Made by a program: the position numbers and the translations under genes. From Methanoprimaticola sp047501175 (lineage in GTDB: Archaea > Thermoplasmatota > Thermoplasmata > Methanomassiliicoccales > Methanomethylophilaceae), in NCBI RefSeq assembly GCF_047501175.1, contig NZ_JBEQWH010000011.1, positions 1-56,966 of the forward strand: 56,966 bases of DNA, in the 5' to 3' direction. Shown piece by piece: positions 46,503 through 54,900 of this stretch; the first letter of the stretch is position 1, and each line of letters begins with the position of its first letter. The notes beneath the pieces were generated by a model. The model did not search any database. It was not told the DNA's origin and saw only the letters and a list, made by a program, of their open reading frames with translations.

Positions 46503-46531
46503 CAAGCGTTGCACAAATTGTGCAACGCTTG
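46503..46531 (+). terminator. Perfect 13-pair hairpin after the maturase gene
   Basis: CAAGCGTTGCACA and TGTGCAACGCTTG pair completely around AAT, 10 bases after the radical SAM stop. No long T run follows, so it is not a classical intrinsic terminator, but it may define the 3' end or protect the message. It also lies after the 3' end of the convergent methyltransferase gene. Confidence 0.6.
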
Positions 46532-46588
46532 AGTCCAAGGCGGACATGCCGGTGTAATCTTCAGAGAACGATCTTCGAGAGACAGCGA

Positions 46589-47437
46589 TCATCTCTTGAC
46601 GGCGACCGCCAGGATCTCCTTCGCCTTGGGGTCGGTGGGTTCCAGGGGTGTATCCCATCTGCCCGCCTGTACATAGCGTATATCGGACACGGTCATGCCT
46701 TCAGATTCCAGCATCTCCCTGACCTCGGAACCTGTGTATCTGCGGTCGCGTATCACATATTCCGCCTGCAGGGAGTCATCGCCGCTGAACTGCTCCTTCC
46801 TGTAGACGAGGTTCGAATCCGGATCTATCAGGAAGTGTTCGGGATCGAACACATCCCCGCACTTGTGCATGATGTCCGTGGGTTTCAGACGGAACAGCAA
46901 CTCCGGATTCCCGATAACGTTCCCGACGTTCTCGGGCCTGGCGATAGCACGTGTCAGCTCCATGTTCATGACGGAGATGATGAGGGTTCCTCTGGGCGAG
47001 AGGGACCTCACGCAGTTTCTCAGGATGCTGAGGTTGTCCTCTTCATCCGGGAAGGACCCTATGATGTCGTAGAGGGCAAGAGCGACATCGAAGCCCTGTG
47101 TGCGATAGCCCCTTCCGTCAGCGACCTGGAACTTTGCATTCCTGGGGTGGGGTTTCTTCCTGATCTTGGATATGTTGCTCTCCGAGAAATCGATGCCCAG
47201 GACGGAGCTCTGAGGATGTCTCGATGCGATCTCCAGGGAGTGGCGTCCGATGCCGCAGCCCATATCCAGGACCTTCGATTCCCGAAGGTCGACCACCGAT
47301 TCTATGAAGTCTACCTCCTTTCCTGTGTGGGAGGCCCAGGGTTGCCTGTCCATCTCCATACGTCCGTAGGCTTCACGGAGCTGGGACTCGGAGAAGTCGA
47401 TCGTCCCTTCAGGTCCGTCTTTGAAGTCAAAATCCAT
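46589..47437 (-). CDS. SAM-dependent methyltransferase, class I (282 aa)
   Basis: The nucleotide motif V-L-D-M-G-C-G-I-G-R-H-S-L-E-I-A is near residue 60, followed by V-L-G-I-D-F-S-E-S-N and Y-D-I-I-G-S-F. The C-terminal part holds a beta extension (Y-V-I-R-D-R-R-Y-T-G-S-E-V). The substrate is unknown. The ATG at 47437 lies about 25 bases after TTTATATA, a leaderless arrangement. Convergent to the peptide operon, so not obviously part of it. Confidence 0.82.
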   Translation of the reverse strand: MDFDFKDGPEGTIDFSESQLREAYGRMEMDRQPWASHTGKEVDFIESVVDLRESKVLDMGCGIGRHSLEIASRHPQSSVLGIDFSESNISKIRKKPHPRNAKFQVADGRGYRTQGFDVALALYDIIGSFPDEEDNLSILRNCVRSLSPRGTLIISVMNMELTRAIARPENVGNVIGNPELLFRLKPTDIMHKCGDVFDPEHFLIDPDSNLVYRKEQFSGDDSLQAEYVIRDRRYTGSEVREMLESEGMTVSDIRYVQAGRWDTPLEPTDPKAKEILAVAVKR

Positions 47438-47510
47438 TCGATTGCGGAATGGAATGTATAGTATATAAATGTCCGAGAGCGGCCCCTTTCCGAGGGCCGC
47501 CCCCGGTTGT

Positions 47511-48431
47511 TCACCTGCGTCCGATGGCACCCTTGTCGTAGGGTGTCTCCTGATAGACGCAGTAGTTCAGCCAGTTCGTGAAGAACATGGTCGCGTGGCA
47601 TCTCCATCTGACGATCGGGTCCTTGTGCGGGTCGTCGTCCTCGAAGTAGTGGTCGGGGACGTGCGGGTTCTTCCCCGCCGCGAGGTCGCGCTCGTACTCG
47701 TACGCCAGCGTCCCCTTGTCGTACTCGAAGTGTCCCGTGATGAACACCTCGTTCCTCTCGGACACCACTATCCCCACCCCCGTCTCCGGGGACGAGGCTA
47801 TGATGTGCAGGTGCGGGTCCGCCTGTATGTCCTCGAGCACCAGCTGGGTGTGCCTGGACTGGGGCATGTGGAACCTGTCGTCGAACCCCCTGAGTATGGG
47901 CTCGTTCGGGGCCTGGACGTTGTGCTCGAATATGCCGGAGATCTTCGATTCCAGGGGGTACTTGCGTACGCCGTAGTGGTGGTAGAGTCCCGCCTGGGAC
48001 CCCCAGCAGATGTACAGGGTGGACGAGGAGTGGCTCCTGGTCCAGTCCATGATCTCGCACAGCTCCGGCCAGTAGTCGACGTCCTCGAACTCTATGTTCT
48101 CCACCGGCGCGCCGGTGATTATGACGCCGTCGTAGTTCCTGTCGCGGACCTTCTCGAACGTGGTGTAGAACCTCCTGAGGTACTCGGCGGAGGTGTTCTT
48201 GGAGGTGTGGCTGGCCATCTGCAGGAACTCGACGGTTGTCTGCAGGGGGCTGTTGCTGAGGCACCTGAGGATCTGGGTCTCCGTCTCGACCTTGGTGGGC
48301 ATGAGGTTCACGATCAGGATGTCCAGGGGACGTATGTCCTGCGTCGTCGCCCTGGTCTCGGTCATCACGAAGATGTTCTCGGACTCGAGGACGGATGCCG
48401 CGGGCAGGTCGTTGGGGATGTTCACCGGCAC
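47511..48431 (-). CDS. metA: Homoserine O-acyltransferase MetA family (306 aa)
   Basis: The MetA fold is complete. The catalytic Cys142 lies in Y-I-C-W-G-S-Q-A-G, the His in G-H-F-E-Y-D and the family motif L-N-L-M-P-T-K near the start. Residue 111 is Glu (G-A-P-V-E-N). In this family Glu at this place goes with acetyl-CoA and Gly with succinyl-CoA, so the enzyme is probably a homoserine O-acetyltransferase. It starts with GTG 4 bases after cysK. It makes the activated homoserine used for methionine synthesis. Confidence 0.92.
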   Translation of the reverse strand: MPVNIPNDLPAASVLESENIFVMTETRATTQDIRPLDILIVNLMPTKVETETQILRCLSNSPLQTTVEFLQMASHTSKNTSAEYLRRFYTTFEKVRDRNYDGVIITGAPVENIEFEDVDYWPELCEIMDWTRSHSSSTLYICWGSQAGLYHHYGVRKYPLESKISGIFEHNVQAPNEPILRGFDDRFHMPQSRHTQLVLEDIQADPHLHIIASSPETGVGIVVSERNEVFITGHFEYDKGTLAYEYERDLAAGKNPHVPDHYFEDDDPHKDPIVRWRCHATMFFTNWLNYCVYQETPYDKGAIGRR

Positions 48432-48435
48432 GTTA

Positions 48436-49344
48436 TCACTCGTCGAATATGCCCAGGCTCATGTACTTCTCGCCGCCGTCCGGGAGTATGGCGACGATCC
48501 TCTTCCCGGGATGTCTCTCGGCCTCGCGGATGGCGGCGAAGACGTTGCATCCCGACGATATGCCGCAGAATATCCCCTCCTCCCTGGCGAGGCGGACGCA
48601 CGTCCTGACGGCGTCGTCGCCGTCCACGGTCTCGATGCCGCCGAGGAGGTCCGCGTGCAGGTTCCCGGGGACGAAGTTGGCCCCGATGCCCTGTATCCTG
48701 TGGGGTCCGGCACGTCCGTCGGACAGCAGGGGGCTCTCGGTGGGCTCTATGCCTATGACCTTCCCCTTGGAGCCGGCGTCGATGAACGCCTGCGCTATCC
48801 CGGTCGCCGTCCCTCCCGTTCCGAACCCGGCGTACACCAGGTCGACGTCCGGGAGGTCCCTGAGGATCTCCCTGCCGGTGCCGGTCCTGTGGGCCGCGGC
48901 GTTGGCGGGGTTGTCGAACTGTCCGCAGACGAAGCCGTCCCTCTCCTTCGCGATGGAGTCGGCCATGTCGACCGCGCCCTGCATCCCCTGCGCCCCGGGG
49001 GACAGGACGACCTCCGCGCCGTACGCCCTCATGAGGGATATGCGCTCCTTGGTCATGGTGTCCGGCATGACGATGACCGCCTTGAATCCCCGGGCCGCGG
49101 CGATCATCGCTATCGCGATGCCCATGTTCCCGGAGGTGGGCTCCACTATGGTCCCCCCTTCCCTGAGCGCTCCGCGTGCCACGGCATCCTCGATCATCGA
49201 CAGTGCCGCGCGGTCCTTGATCGATCCCGCAGGGTTGCCCCTCTCCGCCTTGACGTAGACGTGGGAGCCCTTGGGCGCCATCCTGTTCAGACGTATGAGC
49301 GGCGTGTCGCCGATGGTCTCCGTGATGCTGTTGTAGACTGCCAT
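48436..49344 (-). CDS. cysK: Cysteine synthase A, O-acetylserine sulfhydrylase (302 aa)
   Basis: The PLP lysine is K43 in N-P-A-G-S-I-K-D-R-A. P-T-S-G-N-M-G-I-A-I-A is the substrate loop, and G-F-G-T-G-G-T-A-T-G is the phosphate-binding loop. L-P-D-G-G-E-K-Y ends the domain. It joins sulfide to O-acetylserine to give cysteine, and some archaeal enzymes also accept O-phosphoserine. It forms a two-gene operon with metA. Both use sulfide-level sulfur that the reductase at 50034 could supply. Confidence 0.93.
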   Translation of the reverse strand: MAVYNSITETIGDTPLIRLNRMAPKGSHVYVKAERGNPAGSIKDRAALSMIEDAVARGALREGGTIVEPTSGNMGIAIAMIAAARGFKAVIVMPDTMTKERISLMRAYGAEVVLSPGAQGMQGAVDMADSIAKERDGFVCGQFDNPANAAAHRTGTGREILRDLPDVDLVYAGFGTGGTATGIAQAFIDAGSKGKVIGIEPTESPLLSDGRAGPHRIQGIGANFVPGNLHADLLGGIETVDGDDAVRTCVRLAREEGIFCGISSGCNVFAAIREAERHPGKRIVAILPDGGEKYMSLGIFDE

Positions 49345-49391
49345 ATGATGTTCCGACGAATGCGACGACCGATAAATACCTACCCATTTGG

Positions 49392-49940
49392 TCAGAATTC
49401 GATGCCCTTCCTCGCGGGTATCCCGCGGTCCATGGGGTGCTTCACCAGGGTCATCTCCGTAACCAGGTCCGCGTACTCGATGATCTCCGCCGGGGCTCCG
49501 CGCCCGGTCAGGACGACCTCAGTGTTCGGCGCCCTGCACTCCAGCATGGCGATGACGTCCTCCGCGGACACGTGCCCGAAGCGCATGGAGTTGTTTATCT
49601 CGTCGAGGATCACCAGGTCGTACCTCCCGGAACGGAGGGCCTCCGTCGAGACCTCCATGGCCTTCCCGGTGAGCTCCAGGTCCTCCTCCCTGGAGACCTT
49701 GCTCCCGCACATGTGGTCCGCGCCGAGGGAGACCATCTCGAAGCTCTCCAGGCTCTTCGCCATCACCTGCTCGCCGTATCCGCAGTCCGGCTTCAGGAAC
49801 TGCACCATGATAACGTTCAGTCCGGAGCCGATGGCCCTGAGCGCGAGGCCGAGGGCGCACGTCGTCTTTCCCTTTCCGTTCCCGGTGTACACCTGTACGA
49901 GTCCGAGCTTCTCCTTCGTTGGTCCGGGGCATGGGGTCAT
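49392..49940 (-). CDS. cobO: Cob(I)yrinic acid a,c-diamide adenosyltransferase, CobO/BtuR type (182 aa)
   Basis: The P-loop Y-T-G-N-G-K-G-K-T-T is at residues 18-27. V-I-M-V-Q-F-L-K, D-L-V-I-L-D-E-I-N-N and V-V-L-T-G-R-G-A-P are the other CobA/CobO motifs. It attaches the adenosyl group to corrinoids and so belongs to B12 synthesis or salvage, which methanogens need for methyl transfer. The ATG at 49940 is preferred because upstream residues do not fit the family. Confidence 0.92.
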   Translation of the reverse strand: MTPCPGPTKEKLGLVQVYTGNGKGKTTCALGLALRAIGSGLNVIMVQFLKPDCGYGEQVMAKSLESFEMVSLGADHMCGSKVSREEDLELTGKAMEVSTEALRSGRYDLVILDEINNSMRFGHVSAEDVIAMLECRAPNTEVVLTGRGAPAEIIEYADLVTEMTLVKHPMDRGIPARKGIEF

Positions 49941-50033
49941 GGTCACGGTATCGGTAAACGAGCGTAAAAGGCAGACGCTTCCGCAGTCATCCGTATAAAC
50001 CATCCGTCCGCTGTGGATGCCGGGTGTCAGCGT

Positions 50034-51566
50034 ATGAAGGATGCAGAGTTCTTCAGGTCCAGGATCCCGGTGTTCGCGGAGGCCGAGAGGAGGTTCTTCG
50101 CCGGGGAGATGTCAGCGAAGGAGTACAAGGGCATATCCGGGCAGTTCGGAAGCTATGCGCAGAGGGGCGGGGAGCGCGGGATGATCAGGCTCCGCATGTG
50201 CGGCGGCCACATGGACCGCGACAAGCTGGGGTTCATAATAGACGAGTGCGAGAGGTACGGTCTGGACCGCGTGCACACCACGACGTGCGAGACCGTCCAG
50301 CTGCATGACCTGGAGGGGGACCAGATCGCGGAGGTCATGGACCGCGCCCTGGACCACGGGATAAACACCCAGGGCGGCGGAGGGGACAATCCCAGGAACG
50401 TATCCGCCACGTCGCTGTCCGGTGTCGAGCCGGGCGAGTACTTCGACGTGTACCCGTACGCGAAGGCGGCGGAGAGGTATCTCCTGGACATCATGACCGA
50501 GGTCAGGATGCCCCGCAAGCTGAAGGTGGCCTTCTCGTCGTCAAGGAGGAACGAGACCCATGCGACGTTCAGGGACCTGGGGTTCGTCGCCAGGCCGTAC
50601 GGGATGTTCGACGTCTGGTCCGCCGGGGGGCTGGGCAGCAACCCGAGGATGGGGGTGCTGGTCGCGGAGGGCGTTGACCCCTCGGAGACCCTGTACTACG
50701 TCAGGGCGATGGTGGACACGTTCGTCGAGCACGGGGACTACGGGAACCGTGCGCGTGCCAGGACCAGGTACATGAGGGACGCCCTGGGCGACGAGGGGTA
50801 CCGCAGGGAGTTCCTGAGGCACCTGGACGAGGTCAGGGGGAGAGAGGACCTGGACATCCACCCGGAAATCCCGGTGTACCGTCCCCGGCCGATTGTGGAG
50901 GTGTCCCCGGACCACAGGAGGGTGTTCAGGCAGAAGCAGGACGGACTGTACTATGTTTCGTACCGTCCCCTCGCGGGGGACGTCCCGCTGGATGTCCTGA
51001 GGAGGATATACGATGCGACGTCCGACATGCCGGATGCGGAGGTCAGGATATCCCCGGACAGTGCGTTATACGTGATAAACCTGGACGGGAACGAGGCCAT
51101 CGCGGTGGAGGATGCGACGTCCGGAGGGGCGGAGACCCTGTTCGAGACGTCGGTGTCATGCATCGGGGCGACGGTGTGCCAGATCGGTCTGAGGGACTCG
51201 GCGGGGCTGCTCAGGGGGATGGTGGACGCGGTCAGGGCCGAGGGCCTGCCCGCCGACTGCCTCCCGAGGTTCAGGATATCGGGGTGCGTCTCCAGCTGCG
51301 GTTGCCATCAGGTGGGCGTCGTGGGACTGCAGGGAGCGTCCAAGAGCGTCGGAGGGGAGAACGTGAAGGTGTTCAACGTGACCGTGAACGGATGCGGACT
51401 CCAGGGCAGGGAGAGGTTCGGGGACCTCATCGGGGCGGTGCCCGTGGACAGGTGCACGGACATGGTCCTGCATCTGGGGAGGACGGTCGCCGCGTCCGGG
51501 AGACCGTTCGACGAATGGTGCTCCGATGCGGACCTGAAGGAGGTCCTGAGGGACTATCTCGTGTGA
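50034..51566 (+). CDS. Siroheme-dependent sulfite/nitrite reductase, single chain (510 aa)
   Basis: Two ferredoxin-like repeats with R-L-R-M-C-G-G-H and the N-P-R-N-V motif bind siroheme. The 4Fe-4S/siroheme ligands are C-I-G-A-T-V-C and C-V-S-S-C-G-C. The length fits ferredoxin-dependent assimilatory enzymes. Together with cysK and metA next door it most likely reduces sulfite to sulfide, although nitrite cannot be excluded from sequence. GTATAAAC near 49993 is the TATA box. A GTG at 50013 is a weaker start. Confidence 0.88.
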   Translation: MKDAEFFRSRIPVFAEAERRFFAGEMSAKEYKGISGQFGSYAQRGGERGMIRLRMCGGHMDRDKLGFIIDECERYGLDRVHTTTCETVQLHDLEGDQIAEVMDRALDHGINTQGGGGDNPRNVSATSLSGVEPGEYFDVYPYAKAAERYLLDIMTEVRMPRKLKVAFSSSRRNETHATFRDLGFVARPYGMFDVWSAGGLGSNPRMGVLVAEGVDPSETLYYVRAMVDTFVEHGDYGNRARARTRYMRDALGDEGYRREFLRHLDEVRGREDLDIHPEIPVYRPRPIVEVSPDHRRVFRQKQDGLYYVSYRPLAGDVPLDVLRRIYDATSDMPDAEVRISPDSALYVINLDGNEAIAVEDATSGGAETLFETSVSCIGATVCQIGLRDSAGLLRGMVDAVRAEGLPADCLPRFRISGCVSSCGCHQVGVVGLQGASKSVGGENVKVFNVTVNGCGLQGRERFGDLIGAVPVDRCTDMVLHLGRTVAASGRPFDEWCSDADLKEVLRDYLV

Positions 51567-51972
51567 CGGCCGGACTTGTTTCCGATATGGATGTGAGACG
51601 GTGGCAGGTCGTCGCTTCTCATTGTCAATGGATTGTGGTAGGTTGTAGAATGGACCGCCGGGGGGAGAGCCCCGGCGTAAGGAGGGACACGGAGGAATAC
51701 ACATCCATTTCACCAGATGTCCCGGTTTAGCGTCATCTCTGAGGCTTGTGATCCACTGAGCGTGATTTCGTCGGCGGTCGTTCTCCGTATGTGACCGCTG
51801 TGTCCTGTGAACTCTAAAGGGTCCGGGACCTCCCGTCCGGGAGGCCCCGCTCCGAGACCCGTTTGCTGTTAAGGTTATGGGTGTGCTCCGTGGTCGTCGG
51901 GGCCCTTCCGGGCCCCTGTGTTTCCTGTTCAGGTTATTGGTCGATAGCCTTCGCTCATCCGTGTGTTTACGA
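51567..51972. other. Gene-free convergent region with hairpins
   Basis: No gene is seen in these 406 bases between two convergent genes. GCCGGGG/CCCCGGC forms a perfect hairpin at 51657-51675. CCTCC/GGAGG lies near 51830-51845, and GGGGCCC-TTCC-GGGCCCC at 51899-51916. They probably end the reductase transcript (left) and the surface-protein transcript (right). Confidence 0.55.
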
Positions 51973-54900
51973 TCAGCTCCTCATGAGCCTCATGGCGACG
52001 ATGATGGCCATGACGACGATGAGGACGACGAGGATGATCAGCAGGTAGTCGGTGATGGTCATTCCATTGTCGGCTGCGGGGGTGTCGGGCTGGTCGGGGG
52101 TGAATCCGGACTTCTCGATACCGGTGAGCTGGAACGTCACGGTGATGTCCTGGCTTGTTGTGTCATCGTCATCAAATCCAAGCTTCGCAGAATCGGGGAT
52201 TCCAGAGAGAGTGAAGCTCAGGCCAGATACGGTGCACTCGGCACCCTTCTCAACGGTTCCGTTGATCGCGAGTTTCGCATCTCCAGAGTATCCGTTCGCA
52301 AGGGTGTATGTGATCGTGTGGGTTCCTGCAGAGAGGTTTCCGTTGAAGAGGTAGAGTCCGTTGTACTTCACAAGGATCTGTCCGTCGATGAAGATATCAT
52401 CGACACCTTCGTTGGCAAGGATCGCAATCCGATATACCTCGGTCTCGATCTTCGCAGTAACCTTCTCACTGGATCCAATGAGATCGTTGTTCACGAGATC
52501 TCCATCCTTGTTGAGCCAGCCCAGGAAGAGGGCGTTCTCTACAGGGATGTCGAATCCTGCAGCATCAGCAGTGGGTTCTTTGATGCTGGAGATAGTCATG
52601 CTTGCATTCTTGGTGTACACGGTCATCCAGAGTCCATCGTTCACGAAGAACTGGGTGGACTTGATGGAGATGTCATCGAACACCTTGAGTGCGGCTTCGT
52701 CGAGTACCGCATCGCCTGCGATATATGCGGTTCCATCGCTTCCAAGGGCGACCGGTCCGTTGACGGTTGCGACAGCTCCGGTGGTCTTGGCTTTAAGGAT
52801 TCCGACGTACAGTTCAGTAGCACTGGCGATTCCGGATGCAGTGGTGCTGGTGGCAGCCTCGACAGAGAGGATTCCGCCACCCATGACCACGACAGTGGTC
52901 GCATCGAATTTCTTTCCGGATGCGACTGTCACGGTTCCGTCGATCACAATCTTGTTGAAGGATCCACCATCAGCCGCAAGTTCTGAGACCAGGGTTGCAC
53001 CGGATGCGACAATGAAGTCGACATTGCCGCTACCGAGTGCGTTCTTAGCGGTAAGGGTTCCAGCAGAAAGGGTGATGGATGCGTTGTCGGGGTGATTCTC
53101 CATGGTTCCCTTGACCTCGGCGACATTGTCGAATGTCATGGTTCCGTCGATATCCGAAACTCCGAACGTCTTAACATCGTCGAACATGACAGTGACGTTG
53201 CCGACGATGATGGATCCGTTGAATGTACCTCCAACGAGAACAGCTGGCGAGGACCCTGCGGCAGTTGCCGCTGCAGAGACAATTCCGGACTTCTCAAGGG
53301 TGATCGAGGATGCTGTGAAGATTGATCCGTTCTCCAGGATGATCTTCTCGCAGTCGTCTGTGGCGGTGAACTTGATGTCTCCGACAGTGACCTTCCCATT
53401 GATCCTGATGTCACTTCCGACCTTGGTCATGTCCGCAATGGCGACACCAAGGGGTGAGACGCATTTGTATCCGTCCTCATCATCATAATATGCGCCGGCG
53501 ATGGGTGCTCCGCCGGTGGAAAGCTTCTTGTCATTGGATGTGGGGGTCTCGTTATATTTGATGACACTGTCGCTCTTGAGGACTCCGTTCACAACGATGG
53601 CGCTGGAATCGACGGTGTCATCGTTACGGTTGACGGCTTCCTTCGCGAACTTGGTCTCCGCGTTGATATCCACATCTGTCTTGAGGGTCCCATCAATCGT
53701 GAGAGTGGCCCCATCCTTGATGACAAAGGATGTCGTGACATCGGTGACGACGACGGTGACATCCGCAGGTATGGTGATATTGCTCTTGATCTCGAGGGTG
53801 GGTGTAGAGACCTGGATCGTCTCTCCGGCCTTGGATTCGGAGAGGGCGATCGCCAGGCTGGTCCACTTCGCCCATCCTTCCTTGACGGGCTTGTCGTTCT
53901 CGGTCTGGTATGCGTAGACATCGCTCTGGATGTCGAGCGTGTTGGAGACCTTCGTCTTGTTGTTGGCGAAAAGGGTCCCATCGACATCGATGGTTCCTGC
54001 TCCAGTGATCTTTCCTGCAGCATCGACCTCGAGCTTCACATCCGTGTTCTTACTGTCGCCGATGTTCATCACAGCATTCGTCGAGATGACTAGGTTCAGG
54101 TTCGCGGGAACGGTGTTGCCTGCCTTCAGGGTCTGTACTCCGGAGACGGTGACAGTCTTGATGGTGTCATCTGCACCGGCAGTCGTCAGGACGGCTCCGA
54201 TGGATCCGTAGTTGTAGTATGTGACTTTGGCGCTCTGAACGGTCACCTCGGACTTGTACCACGCGGCATTCACAGCGTTCGTGATCGCACCCTTGGTGAC
54301 GATCTTTCCGTCATCGAGGACGGTGATTCCAGTGCTGTCATCACCGCTCGTTCCGCGGTCGGTGAGGTCCTGGACGTTGTTCGTGAAGGTGGTCCTATCG
54401 GATGTCACGTTGATGGATCCAGTGACTTCGAGCTTCCCGTCGTTCACAATCGTAATTCCCTCGTTAGCGACGAGATTGGAAGAGACAGTGACCTTGCTGT
54501 TCCCGTCAAGCCTGACGGAAGCAGTGGGTTTAGTGGCCTCATTGTCATCATCATCTGCGACGGATATGCTTCCTGCCACATCGATGGAGCTGTCGACGGT
54601 GTATCTGTCCTCCTCTCCGGAGAAGGTCTTCTTCTCCTTCAGTTTCGCAGTCTGGGTGAATGTGATTCCAGAGACTGTGGTTTTCTCACTCGTGATCGTC
54701 ACGTCGACGGAGTTCTCGGCCCCGGCCGTCACCTTGAACGGGTTCTTTCCCTTCTTCAGTTCAAGGCTGGAATCGGTCACGGTGATCTTCGATCCGTTGG
54801 GTGCGGTCCAGTCGACGATATCCACGACAGCACCGTCGGCCATCATGTAGATGGTGGACGTGACAGCGGAACTCGCAGCGACGGAGCTGTCGATTGTTAT

